Origin: Akkermansia muciniphila
GTDB taxonomy: Bacteria; Verrucomicrobiota; Verrucomicrobiia; Limisphaerales; UBA11320
Assembly: GCA_945861575.1 (NCBI GenBank)
Contig: CAMAVD010000006.1
Coordinates: forward strand, 1-51,984
DNA: 51,984 nt
Direction: 5' to 3'
Below the pieces are notes generated by a model. The model made no database searches, was not told where the DNA came from, and saw only the letters and a list, made by a program, of their open reading frames with translations. A program made the position numbers and the translations under genes. Below, in pieces: positions 1 through 11,530 of this stretch. How positions within the stretch are numbered: the first letter of the stretch is position 1; the number at the start of each line of letters is the position of its first letter.

Positions 1-975
1 AGCAGGCCCCATCTCGACCCCAGCCGAGAGGCCAGGTCCCACCTTCAGAGCCTTAGTCTTGGCGATTAAACGTTCATTGAACTCCTCCAGAACGCTTCGC
101 TCCACGATCACCCGACTTGTGGCCGTGCACGCCTGCCCCGTCAGACCAAAGCCAGCCCGTACCACCAAGGTGGCGGCCAGGTCCAAATCTGCATCCGCCA
201 GAACAAGGGTGGGATTCTTGCCGCCCATTTCCATCTGAGCCCGAGCCATGCGCTTGGCCAACTGCTGATACACCCCATGCCCCACCGCGTGCGATCCGGT
301 GAAAGACACCGCCGCAACCCGGGGATCATTTGCCAGCACGCCGCCCACGGAAGGGCCGTCCCCCACCACCACATTGAGTACCCCTTTGGGTAAGCCAGCT
401 GTCGAAAGGATTCGGGCCACCTCTACGGAAAGCGCAGGCGATTGCGACGCGGGTTTGAGAACCACGGTATTGCCGCAAACCAGCGCGGGGGCCAATTTCC
501 AAACAGGGATGGCGATCGGGAAATTCCAGGGGGTAATCAGGCCCACCACACCCAAGGCCTCACGGCGGGTGTAAAGCAGGTTGTTCGGAAGATCGTGCGG
601 AATGGTCTGACCTCCGACTGTGTAGCTCAAACCGCCGAAGAAGCGAAAAATGTCCACCGCTCGCTGCACCTCACCGGTGGCCTCCGCCAGCGTCTTCCCC
701 TCCTCACGCGTCAACAACTCGGAAAGCTCGGGCTTGCGAGCTTCCAGAAGCTGGGAGGCCCGGCTTAATACGCGGCCCCGGGCAACAGAAGTCTGAGCGG
801 ACCAGGCAGGAAACGCGGCCGCAGCCGCAGCAACCGCCTGGCTGGCGTCGGCAGCGTCGCTCAGCGGGTAGGAGGCGACAACCTCCCGCAGATCCGCCGG
901 GTTGCGAGTTTGGAATGTCCTTCCAGAGGCCGCCCCTGAGGCGTCGCCATCTATCCAGTTTGAGTAGGTGCGCAT
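1..975 (-). CDS. NAD(P)-dependent aldehyde dehydrogenase, alpha-ketoglutaric semialdehyde dehydrogenase-like (3' part cut by window edge)
   Basis: The visible part is 325 residues of a family usually about 480 long; the C-terminus lies outside the window. It starts at the ATG on positions 975-973 and stays open to base 1. Family landmarks are in order: PWNFP with Asn151, VLKPAS with Lys174, the cofactor loop FTGS near 225, the general base Glu249 in MEMGGKNP, and the catalytic Cys283 in GQACTATSRV. The PADL...V start and the GQxCTATSRV context resemble Bacillus YcbD/GucD-type enzymes, which oxidise alpha-ketoglutaric semialdehyde in sugar-acid catabolism. That substrate is inference; the aldehyde dehydrogenase call is firm. 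It is divergent from kdsB, with a gap of about 110 bases that would hold both promoters. Confidence 0.9.
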   Translation of the reverse strand, partial: MRTYSNWIDGDASGAASGRTFQTRNPADLREVVASYPLSDAADASQAVAAAAAAFPAWSAQTSVARGRVLSRASQLLEARKPELSELLTREEGKTLAEATGEVQRAVDIFRFFGGLSYTVGGQTIPHDLPNNLLYTRREALGVVGLITPWNFPIAIPVWKLAPALVCGNTVVLKPASQSPALSVEVARILSTAGLPKGVLNVVVGDGPSVGGVLANDPRVAAVSFTGSHAVGHGVYQQLAKRMARAQMEMGGKNPTLVLADADLDLAATLVVRAGFGLTGQACTATSRVIVERSVLEEFNERLIAKTKALKVGPGLSAGVEMGPA

Positions 976-1088
976 GTGAAAACAGGAGGGATTCAAGGCA
1001 GGCCTCGCTCTCAAAGGCGAGCCCCTTTTACAGAAGCAATGCGAACAGAGTTGCGCCCGGCCTCTAATTCCCCTACACCGTGCCGCCG

Positions 1089-3469
<2,381 letters not shown>

Positions 3470-3606
3470 TCCAGCGGCCTTCGTTCCTTAGGAACCACGC
3501 AACACTAACTTCCTGTTGGGTGCGCCTTGGAGGTGATCAACGGCATCGGCCATGGGTTGCATGAACTCCAAAGAACGCTAATCCAGAAGTCACAACCCAG
3601 GGGTCT

Positions 3607-3646
3607 TTTTTGCATTCGCGTCTATTCGTCTCCATTCGCGGTTAGA
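3607..3646. repeat. Possible dispersed intergenic repeat (ATTCGCG-type)
   Basis: The stretch contains three imperfect copies of an ATTCGCG/ATTCGTC-like word spaced 10-14 bases apart. Similar short runs are common between genes in Verrucomicrobia and Planctomycetes, but I see only this copy in the window. The 3' end of the AbrB-like reading frame (stop at 3622) runs into it, so part of that protein's tail is encoded by repeat-like DNA. Confidence 0.35.
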
Positions 3647-3909
3647 TTTATGGACTCTTCCCGGATTGTCTGGGGATTTTCCGTTGGCGGTCGTGTGTAG
3701 CGAGGGTGAACCGCAGGAAACCCCGGGATGTGAGTCCCCTCCAGTAGGCCCGCCAGCGACATTAAGTCTCCGGTGGAAGTCGCGACTAGCTTCCCGTGTA
3801 CGAGCTCCCACATAAGGCGATGTCCAGGCTCGAGGGCTAGCTCCTTTCTAAGCTCTTCTGGAATGGTCGTTTGACCCTTTGTAGAGATAGTAGAAACATT
3901 GACTGCCAT
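3622..3909 (-). CDS. AbrB/MazE-type DNA-binding protein, orphan, probably with an altered C-terminus
   Basis: The 95-residue protein starts with the swapped-hairpin AbrB fold signature: STISTKGQTTIPEELRKEL followed by LEPGHRLMWE and a Val-rich strand, covering residues 1-45. Such proteins are usually antitoxins (MazE, VapB) or transition-state regulators that bind their own promoter. The start at 3909 (MAVNVSTIS) fits the domain; an ATG six bases upstream is possible. Residues after about 60 are Pro/Thr/Asn-rich and read into repeat-like DNA, so the natural C-terminus has probably been lost. No PIN, MazF or RelE-like toxin frame lies on either side. It may be a decayed antitoxin or a stand-alone regulator. 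Confidence 0.6.
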   Translation of the reverse strand: MAVNVSTISTKGQTTIPEELRKELALEPGHRLMWELVHGKLVATSTGDLMSLAGLLEGTHIPGFPAVHPRYTRPPTENPQTIREESINLTANGDE

Positions 3910-4014
3910 ATCCACATAGGCTTACGCTTCAATAGAAGCTTTACGCAAGCGATTACAACCCTACCTAAGAGAAACATCAGGGGTGCATCCAGCTCGATCC
4001 TGCATCCATGGGTT

Positions 4015-4058
4015 CAGACATCCTGCCTGCGTGCTCTCGCACGAGGTCAGGATGTCTG
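4015..4058. repeat. 44-bp palindromic dispersed repeat, copy 1
   Basis: The element is an inverted repeat. The left arm CAGACATCCTGCCTGCGTGC and the complement of the right arm, CAGACATCCTGACCTCGTGC, agree at 17 of 20 positions around a TCTC loop. It would form a long hairpin in RNA or single-stranded DNA. It lies 30 bases beyond the stop of the giant CotH gene. There is no T-run on the exit side in either direction, so a simple terminator is not the best reading. A second copy lies at 11415-11458, also between genes, which makes it a REP/BIME-like dispersed element. Confidence 0.8.
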
Positions 4059-4088
4059 AGACAAGGGGGAGGGACGATCTCACAGACC

Positions 4089-7000
4089 CTACTCGACCGA
4101 CAGAACTGCGGGCGGGGTTGTGACGGCTCGGTCGAGGATGGAAACTTTCACTGTGTAGTCTCCAGCATCCTCCGGGCGCACAACGGCCAGAGTAAATGTA
4201 GTCCCTTCAGCCCCTGGAATAGGCACCCCGTTGCGGCTCCACTGAAAGGTCAACCCCGTCCCGGAAGCCACCACCGCGAAGGTCACGGGAGCGCCGGATA
4301 CAACCCGAGCGGAAAGAGGAGCGGACAGGATCAAGGGAAGCCACGACCGATCGGGAACCGCACGCGGTGCCACCACCCGATACAAGCGGCTAAAGCCCTG
4401 AGGCAAGGTGTCGTCAAAGCTCACCACACGGGATACCAAGGAGGTGCCCACGCTGGTTAAAGTCTGCCAGGAGGGAGACCCTGCATTTTCCAGGATCTGC
4501 AGACTGTAGGTGCGATCGGGAGCCCCAACGAAGGAGAGACGGGAGCCGGATTCAAGAAGCTGAAGGCTCAGCTTCAGATAACTCGACGCATCCTTAGGAT
4601 TGGTTCCGGCAACATACTCATCCCGATTGATCACACCATCCCCATCCGAGTCGAGCGATGCATCGGCAGCATTCGCGGCGCTGAGCCCGTTGGCCGTCTC
4701 CCAAAGGTCCGCCATGCCATCCCTATCCACATCCGCCAACACAACCAAGGAGCAGTTGGCGCTGGTAATTACATCCTTCAGAAGATTGGTCACTTGAAGC
4801 GTGTAGTTGCCAGCAGCGCCAACTTGCACATTGGTCAAGACCAGGAAGTTTTCACTGGCGCTGACGTAGCGATTCGTTACGGGTACGGTATTGCGTCGCC
4901 ATCGATAGCCCAACGGCCAGGATCCGGAGACTCCGGCGTAGAACGTCGCGGTTTCGCCGGCTAACAGCGTGACCGAGAGCGGTTGCGCGGTGAAGGTGGG
5001 CTTGGAGTAAACCAGGGCCGCTGCCGGCGCGGATGTCACACTCCCAAAGGCGTTGCTCACTCGAACGGTGTAGAGAGCGTTGGTGGCGTTGCCTGTCGGA
5101 CCAGGCTGAAGATTCGCGAGCGAAAGCGTTGTCGCGTTCGCTCCCTGGATCAGGGCTCCGTTCTTGAACCACTGATACGCCAGCGCCCCGCTCCCAAACG
5201 CCTGAACACTCAACTCGGCCGCGTCTCCCGGACGAACAATCACGCTGACCGGCGGAACGACAAGCGTTGCGGAGATGTTCACGGAAAGACGGACCTCATC
5301 GCTCAACACGCTGCCAAAGCGATTGAAGATTGCGATGCGGTAGAGGCCTTCCTGCGTAGGTTGAGCCGGGTTCAGGATCAGTTGAGGTTGCATCGCTCCG
5401 GCGACCGCCACCCCGGATTTTAGCCACTGATAGCTCAGTGTATCTGGCCCCATGGCCTCGACCGACAGTCGCGCACTTTGTCCTGCGGTCACCTCCGTCG
5501 GCACCGGCTGCACGGCGATGGACGGGGCTAGCCCAATCGCGCCCGGCTGCCCAGGAGTCGGTGCCGCAGAAAACCAGTTACTCGGGTCGTTGCCATACCC
5601 AAGCTGATTCCGACGCTGCCAGGAGGCGCCGACACCGTCCGCCGCAGCCATGCCCTCGATAATGGTGTTATACGAAACACGATCCACCGGGATATAGGGC
5701 ACATTGATGTCGCCCTCGATGTTACCAAACGTTGGCGCTCCAGGGCGGCTTAGACGCAGGTCATCCGCCGAGTTATCCAGCTTTCCACTGTACGGTCCCA
5801 GAATGGCCGGTCCGCCCAACGCTGAAAGTCCATAGCGCGTGCGGAACTGCTCCAGCAAACCAGGATTCCCCATCGGATCAAAACCGACCAGGAGCAGCGA
5901 GCTCCCTGCGCTCAAGACCACATTGGTCGGGAAATCAAAACGGACTGCCCCCCGCAAGCGCCAGGTATTCTCAGGATAAAGCTCGTCGAAAAGCGAAACG
6001 GGAGCGACACCGGAGTTCCGTATCGCGATAAATTCATGCTCTTGATTGTCCCAATACGCCCCATTCGCCAACACATCTGCGGGGTGAAATTGAATCTCGG
6101 AAATCACCACCGGGCCGACACGCACCGAGCTATTCGGCTGGCCAAAGGTAGGCGAGAGGAGCACCGGATGATCCACCCGTCCGTTGGACGGCACCACATA
6201 ACGTCCATAGGCAATGCCCGTTTCAGCACCCGCGAAGGAGAACCCATCGCTATAGCCTGTCAGGGACACACCATTGCCTGAGAAAAGATAAACCTCCTCG
6301 CCCAGCTCACTGAAAGCGAAACCCTGCTCGTTCGCGTTGAACTCGGACTCCCGAATGACGAGATAGCCTCCTGCGGCAATTTGGGATCCAGGGGGAAAAA
6401 CGTATTTCTTCGGAAGGTTCCGATTGTCGGTGAGGAACCAGCCTGTGATGTTCGCTGTCGTATTGCCCGCGTTAAAGAGTTCCACCGCATCTGGCCTGCC
6501 ATCGTCACCCGTCTGGATTTCATTCACGACGACACGGCCAAACACCGGCGGCGCTCCGGCAGCCAGTCCGGGGGTTCCCCCCACCGCAGCGCTCTGATTC
6601 CAAGCAGTCGACACGTTCCAATCGCTGGGGACCTTCGATTCATCCACCAAGTTCAGCGAGAACCCATACCCGTCGGTCAGATCGAACCACCCATCCGCAT
6701 AGTGCAGGGTCAGGATCGGCTCTCCATATCGGCCGACCAACGCCAGGGTCTCTCCGGCATTGTCCAAGGTCCCCACATAGGGCCCCACCACATTAGGTAT
6801 TGTTCCATAGCGCGATTTGAAGGCCTCCGGATTGCTGGCAACTACCACCCGTGCACCTGGGTCGAGGCTCATCACTGACGCCCCGGTGAAGTCGAAGGAG
6901 ACGCCCTGAACGAATCGGATGCCCGTGAGATCCAGCGTCTGGCTTCCCGCATTGCGGAGTTCAATGAACTCAAACGCGTCAGCATCGAACAGCGAGTTGG

Positions 7001-9935
7001 TCGGCGGAGGCTCCGGATGATACATGAGCTCGGTCACGATGAGCTGAGGGAGTTCGGTGTAGAAGGTGGCCGCTGCCGGCGCGCTCCAGGAATTGGTTCG
7101 ATGGTAGGCGCGTGTCACCACACGGGCGTTCCCGTTCAGAACGATGGGAGTGGTATAAACGTTGGCAGACGCAGCGCGCGCGCCACCCGAAGCCCGCGGA
7201 TCGGAGCCGTCGGTGGTGTAGTAGACCGTGACGTTGGTTCCCAGTGTGGCCGAAAGGGACAGAAGCGTCCTGGGAGCGATCAGGCCGCCGGGCAACCCGA
7301 GAGCTGGTGCCTGAACCCATTGCCGGTCAATCCATTCGAAGCGGCTCCGAATGTAGTTGGTCATGAATTTGATATGGCCGAGATGGTTGGTGTTCGGATA
7401 ATCCGCGTCTGCGTTGGGCCAGACATAGACTCCCAGCCGTGGCCATTTCTTGAAGTCACGGGCTTGCGCCTCGCTGAGCAAGCGCGTCCAATCGTCCACG
7501 ATCGAGAGCAGATTCTCGGTCCGAAACACTCCCTTGCGAAGATCATACCAGCGATCAATGTAGCGCTGCTTGTAGTCAGGATCGTCAAAAAGCCGACCAA
7601 ACCAGGGATAGTTGTCGGTGCCCCAAATGTCGCCCTGCGTATAGTACCAGCCTTCGGGTCGATCCCCTTCGAGGTAGTTGGCATTGCCGTAGCTCAGATT
7701 GTAGTCCCAAATCGGCATCATCTGCACCAGGCCGTTGCGATCCTTGTTCAGGAAGTTGCTCAGACGGTAGCCGTCAATCTGCTTGGCGCTTTCCACCATC
7801 CAGTGGTTGTCGATGAACGAATCCACATCGATATAGTTCGAGTAATGATTGGTGGATCCCTTCTTGTTAAACTCTGATCCGTAGAGCCCCTTCTCAAACG
7901 CGTTGAGATAGCCCACCAGATATGCTTTTTGAGCAGATGTGATCTCCTGCTCCTTCGGTTCCACGTAGGCAAAATTGCCGTACTTTGTCGTCGTGAAACC
8001 CGTATCCCCTGCGTCGAGACGATCCTTCTTGAAGATGTAGCCGCCCGTCACAGCGGGGAACGCGTTGTCCTGCGGGGTGAGGCCAGCAATGTTCACCCGA
8101 TCTTTTCCGCGTTTGATCTTCTCCAAAAGCACATAAACCCCGTAGTAGTCCGTTGACGCATTCAATTTCCCACCGCTGTCCACGAAGACTTCCACAAAGT
8201 GGTGCCGTGCGGACCACCAGCCCATCTGCGCCGCAAGCTCGTAAGCCAGCGCATCGCGCATGAAGCTCTTGTCGGTATAGGGTGCGTAGAGAACCCAATC
8301 CGAGCCTGAAGGCATGCCCAGCAACGAAACCGCCAAATCATCCCCGTCAGCGTCCCGGGTCTCGAAGCTGAGCGAGGGTTTTGGGAACCCGGCGGAACTG
8401 GACCCACGCTGAGCCACCCCACAGTAGGCGTTGAACTCCGGCTCAACCCTGAAAGAGCTTCGACCTCGCACCGTTGGGAACACGCGGGCTCCCGACTGAA
8501 CCTCAATCGCATCCTGAATCGCTTGCCCATGGGTACTGATGACGATGATAGGGAGATTTGAGCTGAAGGCCTTCGCGTCCGCGTCGAGGAGCGTGTAGTG
8601 CTCGGAAATAGTTCGACTCGGAAGAAATCCAGCACGGAATGTGCGGGCCTTCACCACGGTGGAATTGGTCACAGAGATGGGATTGATGTAGATGGGGGAG
8701 GTCTCCGATGGCTCTCGTCGATCGAGCGTGTAACGAATCACAGCGCCCGGCTCAGGGCTTGTGATCACTAAAGTCTGATTCACCTCATAGACCGCCCCTG
8801 GAAGACTGAAGACCGGGGCAGCAGCGACAGAGGGTGATCCGATCGCGTTGGCTCCTGCTGGGGTGGGAATAGCGAAAAAACGAGGCGCGTTCGTCAGGAA
8901 ACGAACCGTCACATTTCTGAGCTCCGGCAACACAAGAAGATCGGTGTCAGCACTGCTCCGATTCGCTCCATGGATCGCTAGGAGATTGCCCCCTGGCAGC
9001 AGCAGGCTAGAGAGCCCTGCCGGCGAGAATATCTCAGGCTGGATCGCGTCTGAATTCGTACGCCCCACGGTGGCCACAGACGTGTAGCGCTGATTCAGCG
9101 GAACGTTCTTGCGGGCGAACTCCTGTCCATTGAGGTAGGCCACAAACCCATCATCATAGCGCATCGATAGCTGCAGTTCGGAGATGGCGCTGCGGTCGAC
9201 CACGGTAAACGGCACCCGGACGTAAACTGCGGGGCGCTTGGTGAAACCACCGATCATTCCAGATTCAACACTCAGGCCGATCAGCGAATCGAACTGCACC
9301 GCGCTGGAGCTCGCGTCAAAACCCACCGCCGTCGTACCCACCAACCAAGCCGCATCGTCAAAGCCGGGCTTAATCCAGTTCGTGCCGATATCCGATACCG
9401 GGACGAATGCCCGTGCAGGGGCCCCTATCGAAAGGACCACGTTCGTCGCCACGGCCTCGCTGCTCAACCCATAGGAGACATTGTCCTCTTGGGCGCCGAA
9501 GGTGAACTCAGAGACGATCTCCCCGCCGGGTTTCGACAAAGCCAAGTAATCCCCACCCTTGTTCAGGGCAAAACTGGTGTGGAGCGGCTTTCCGGGCAGG
9601 CGACGATTCTTGCCGGAAGCAAACACGATCAGATAGCGATTGGGTGGGAGATTGGTGGCGGGAAGGATCCATTGCCCTGGATTGAGAGGATTGTCCGTCA
9701 GACGCCAGCCCGAGAGGTTGACAGTGTTCGTTGATCCGTTGAACAGTTCGACCCAGTCGGAGAAGTTCGCATCCTCATCCTGCAGTCCGGAGACGTTCGC
9801 GGCCATGAACTCCGTAACCAACATATCCCCTTGAGCCCGTGCATCTAAGGGAAGCGCTGCTCCAAGCAGCACAGCACATAACAGAGCGAGAGGGAGCTCA
9901 CAAAGGAAGGAACGAAGTGTTGAACGCATAGACAA
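4089..9935 (-). CDS. Giant secreted mosaic protein: lamin-tail domains, CotH kinase-like domain, Ig-like domains, calcium-binding repeat
   Basis: This 1948-residue protein has a Sec signal peptide (about 1-34, cleavage after DARA) and a modular exterior. A lamin-tail domain spans 36-155 and a galactose-binding-like beta domain about 165-345. A chitobiase/Fn3-associated module lies at 375-450 (VIRYTLDRREPS), followed by a CotH domain at about 455-875. The CotH part has LLEKIKRGKDRVNI, DVDSFIDNHW...QIDGYRLSNF and the PIWDYNLSYGN metal-site motif near 742. A second chitobiase-like module follows at 885-960, then three lamin-tail-like domains (about 965-1450). Three Ig-like domains, a DSDGDGVINRDEY calcium loop and a final Ig domain close the protein. 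CotH enzymes phosphorylate secreted proteins in Bacillus; the target here is unknown. There is no PEP-CTERM or type IX tail, so surface anchoring is unclear. Confidence 0.9.
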   Translation of the reverse strand: MSMRSTLRSFLCELPLALLCAVLLGAALPLDARAQGDMLVTEFMAANVSGLQDEDANFSDWVELFNGSTNTVNLSGWRLTDNPLNPGQWILPATNLPPNRYLIVFASGKNRRLPGKPLHTSFALNKGGDYLALSKPGGEIVSEFTFGAQEDNVSYGLSSEAVATNVVLSIGAPARAFVPVSDIGTNWIKPGFDDAAWLVGTTAVGFDASSSAVQFDSLIGLSVESGMIGGFTKRPAVYVRVPFTVVDRSAISELQLSMRYDDGFVAYLNGQEFARKNVPLNQRYTSVATVGRTNSDAIQPEIFSPAGLSSLLLPGGNLLAIHGANRSSADTDLLVLPELRNVTVRFLTNAPRFFAIPTPAGANAIGSPSVAAAPVFSLPGAVYEVNQTLVITSPEPGAVIRYTLDRREPSETSPIYINPISVTNSTVVKARTFRAGFLPSRTISEHYTLLDADAKAFSSNLPIIVISTHGQAIQDAIEVQSGARVFPTVRGRSSFRVEPEFNAYCGVAQRGSSSAGFPKPSLSFETRDADGDDLAVSLLGMPSGSDWVLYAPYTDKSFMRDALAYELAAQMGWWSARHHFVEVFVDSGGKLNASTDYYGVYVLLEKIKRGKDRVNIAGLTPQDNAFPAVTGGYIFKKDRLDAGDTGFTTTKYGNFAYVEPKEQEITSAQKAYLVGYLNAFEKGLYGSEFNKKGSTNHYSNYIDVDSFIDNHWMVESAKQIDGYRLSNFLNKDRNGLVQMMPIWDYNLSYGNANYLEGDRPEGWYYTQGDIWGTDNYPWFGRLFDDPDYKQRYIDRWYDLRKGVFRTENLLSIVDDWTRLLSEAQARDFKKWPRLGVYVWPNADADYPNTNHLGHIKFMTNYIRSRFEWIDRQWVQAPALGLPGGLIAPRTLLSLSATLGTNVTVYYTTDGSDPRASGGARAASANVYTTPIVLNGNARVVTRAYHRTNSWSAPAAATFYTELPQLIVTELMYHPEPPPTNSLFDADAFEFIELRNAGSQTLDLTGIRFVQGVSFDFTGASVMSLDPGARVVVASNPEAFKSRYGTIPNVVGPYVGTLDNAGETLALVGRYGEPILTLHYADGWFDLTDGYGFSLNLVDESKVPSDWNVSTAWNQSAAVGGTPGLAAGAPPVFGRVVVNEIQTGDDGRPDAVELFNAGNTTANITGWFLTDNRNLPKKYVFPPGSQIAAGGYLVIRESEFNANEQGFAFSELGEEVYLFSGNGVSLTGYSDGFSFAGAETGIAYGRYVVPSNGRVDHPVLLSPTFGQPNSSVRVGPVVISEIQFHPADVLANGAYWDNQEHEFIAIRNSGVAPVSLFDELYPENTWRLRGAVRFDFPTNVVLSAGSSLLLVGFDPMGNPGLLEQFRTRYGLSALGGPAILGPYSGKLDNSADDLRLSRPGAPTFGNIEGDINVPYIPVDRVSYNTIIEGMAAADGVGASWQRRNQLGYGNDPSNWFSAAPTPGQPGAIGLAPSIAVQPVPTEVTAGQSARLSVEAMGPDTLSYQWLKSGVAVAGAMQPQLILNPAQPTQEGLYRIAIFNRFGSVLSDEVRLSVNISATLVVPPVSVIVRPGDAAELSVQAFGSGALAYQWFKNGALIQGANATTLSLANLQPGPTGNATNALYTVRVSNAFGSVTSAPAAALVYSKPTFTAQPLSVTLLAGETATFYAGVSGSWPLGYRWRRNTVPVTNRYVSASENFLVLTNVQVGAAGNYTLQVTNLLKDVITSANCSLVVLADVDRDGMADLWETANGLSAANAADASLDSDGDGVINRDEYVAGTNPKDASSYLKLSLQLLESGSRLSFVGAPDRTYSLQILENAGSPSWQTLTSVGTSLVSRVVSFDDTLPQGFSRLYRVVAPRAVPDRSWLPLILSAPLSARVVSGAPVTFAVVASGTGLTFQWSRNGVPIPGAEGTTFTLAVVRPEDAGDYTVKVSILDRAVTTPPAVLSVE

Positions 9936-10051
9936 ACAATTGGGTGCTAGAGTTCTATAATAGATAACAATCTCAGCCTTACTATACCAGTAGAACCTCC
10001 AAAAATCGCCTTCGAGCTTCCCTCAATTCTCCACTCCTTTATGCTGGCGGG

Positions 10052-11158
10052 GTGAAGGCCGATATTCGTTCCCTCAATCGCGAGCAACTGAGCACCCATT
10101 TTGAAAGCTGGGGACAGCCTTCCTATCGATTGGACCAACTCCTGCACTGGCTCTACAGCCAACGCGCCACGACCTGGGATTCCATGACCAATCTTCCCAA
10201 GGGGCTTCGCGAAAACCTGGCAGAGCACTTCCGGTTGGACGGCATCACCCTCGCCCGCAAGCAAGGTTCCCGGGACACCACCCAGAAGTTCCTCTGGCGC
10301 CTTACGGACGGGGCCCTCATCGAAAGCGTCATCATCCCCGCCTCCCCCGCCCTCTACGGAGACGCCAGCGATCGGCACACCCTCTGCATTTCCACCCAAG
10401 TCGGCTGCGCCTATGGGTGCAAATTCTGCGCCAGCGGCCTGGAAGGTTGGAAGCGCAACCTCCGACCCGAGGAGATCGTCAACCAGATCCTCGCCACCGA
10501 GACCTGGCATCGGAGCAATCAGCCCGAAGGTAATCCAAGCGCTCCAACACCGTCGGACGATCGCCTCGTGAACAATATTGTCGTGATGGGGATGGGGGAA
10601 CCCCTCGCCAACTACGACAACCTGCTGCAAGCATTGACACTGCTGAACGCGCCGTGGGGAGGAGGCATCGGCGCCCGGAAGATCACCATTTCCACCAGCG
10701 GACTCGCGCCGCAGATCCGGCGCCTGGCCGAAGAACCCCTGCAATTCCGTCTCGCCATCTCGCTCCATGGCGCCACGGATGAAGTCCGACAGCAGATCAT
10801 GCCCGTCAACCGGAAGTATCCCCTGAAGGAACTCGTCGAAGCCTGCGACTACTATCAGGAGAAGAAGGGGCGGATGATGACTCTTGAATATATCCTGATC
10901 GCCGGGATCAACGACCACCTCGAGCAGACGGCACCCCTGGCCGCGCTCGCCAAGCGTCTGCATGCCAAGGTGAATCTGATCCCCTACAATCAGGTGGAAG
11001 GACTCGCGTGGGAGCGACCCAGCGAGGCGGTCCAGGAAGCCTTTCTCGCCTCTCTGGAACGACGCAAGGTGACCGCCACGCTCCGTCGCGAAAAAGGGCA
11101 CGATATCGATGCGGCCTGCGGCCAACTGAGGCTGAAAACCGAGAAACTGGAAGCCTAA
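10052..11158 (+). CDS. rlmN: Dual-specificity 23S rRNA (A2503-C2)/tRNA (A37-C2) methyltransferase, radical SAM
   Basis: RlmN methylates carbon 2 of A2503 in 23S rRNA and A37 in some tRNAs through a radical SAM mechanism. The 368-residue protein has the N-terminal helical region, the CAYGCKFC cluster with Cys119, Cys123 and Cys126 (CxxxCxxC) binding the 4Fe-4S cluster, GMGEPLANYDN near 190, and Cys356 in AACGQLR, the second mechanistic cysteine. The start is a GTG at 10052. The only nearby upstream ATG (10041) runs into a stop after four codons, ending on the GTG itself. No Shine-Dalgarno is visible. It is divergent from the CotH gene across 116 bases. Confidence 0.96.
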   Translation: MKADIRSLNREQLSTHFESWGQPSYRLDQLLHWLYSQRATTWDSMTNLPKGLRENLAEHFRLDGITLARKQGSRDTTQKFLWRLTDGALIESVIIPASPALYGDASDRHTLCISTQVGCAYGCKFCASGLEGWKRNLRPEEIVNQILATETWHRSNQPEGNPSAPTPSDDRLVNNIVVMGMGEPLANYDNLLQALTLLNAPWGGGIGARKITISTSGLAPQIRRLAEEPLQFRLAISLHGATDEVRQQIMPVNRKYPLKELVEACDYYQEKKGRMMTLEYILIAGINDHLEQTAPLAALAKRLHAKVNLIPYNQVEGLAWERPSEAVQEAFLASLERRKVTATLRREKGHDIDAACGQLRLKTEKLEA

Positions 11159-11339
11159 GAACGTGCCCAGCGCATATTTTTGCAGCGCACCTCGTAATCG
11201 TAATCGGCCAGTCGTGCTCGCAGCCGAGGCGTTCCTATCAATACAGGTACAGGTCAGTCGTTTGGCCGCGTCCCCTGCATTGCGGTATTCCCAACCAGGG
11301 TTCCGCTCCCCCCATGCTGCTTGTTGGCGCAAAGGCGCT
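11159..11339. other. Intergenic stretch without a supported gene
   Basis: This is the first part of a ~790-base gap between rlmN and the AIM24 gene. Several open frames pass through it, but none has a protein-like composition or a recognisable domain. I see no rRNA or tRNA structure. Confidence 0.6.
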
Positions 11340-11387
11340 ACGTTCGACGTCCAACGTTCGACGTCCAACGTTGAACGTTCAAAGTTC
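11340..11387. repeat. Tandem ACGTTCGACGTCCA repeat
   Basis: Two perfect 14-base copies of ACGTTCGACGTCCA (11340-11353, 11354-11367) are followed by a degenerate third, ACGTTGAACGTTCAAAGTTC. The word is itself nearly palindromic around GACGTC. This type of ACGTTC-rich run is a familiar intergenic repeat in Verrucomicrobia; here it lies directly upstream of the second palindromic repeat. Confidence 0.75.
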
Positions 11388-11414
11388 AGGTCCCCGTGAA
11401 CTCTGTCTGAAATT

Positions 11415-11458
11415 CCCTTCCTGCCTACGTGCTCTCGCACGAGGTCAGGATGTCTGAG
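11415..11458. repeat. Palindromic dispersed repeat, copy 2
   Basis: From 11419 to 11458 this copies the element at 4015-4058, with one change in the left arm (CCTGCCTACGTGC instead of CCTGCCTGCGTGC). The right arm GCACGAGGTCAGGATGTCTG is identical. The outermost left-arm bases (CAGACA) have diverged, so the hairpin here is shorter. Conservation of the right arm and loop against unrelated flanks shows that this is a repeated unit rather than chance. Confidence 0.8.
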
Positions 11459-11530
11459 CCTCCGCTCCCGTGCGACCCCGCCAGGGTCGTCATGTTTGCT
11501 GGGCGACACCCCCTGGTGTCCCCCGTCGCA

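Noticed and set aside
3622..3909. Complete toxin-antitoxin pair
   Set aside because: Only an AbrB-like frame is present; no toxin-like frame lies on either side.
4015..4058. Palindrome as the terminator of the CotH gene
   Set aside because: It has no U-tract on the exit side, and a second copy elsewhere shows it is a dispersed repeat.
7017..7877. 286-codon plus-strand frame inside the CotH gene
   Set aside because: It is a shadow frame of a long GC-rich gene, with no domain or start context.
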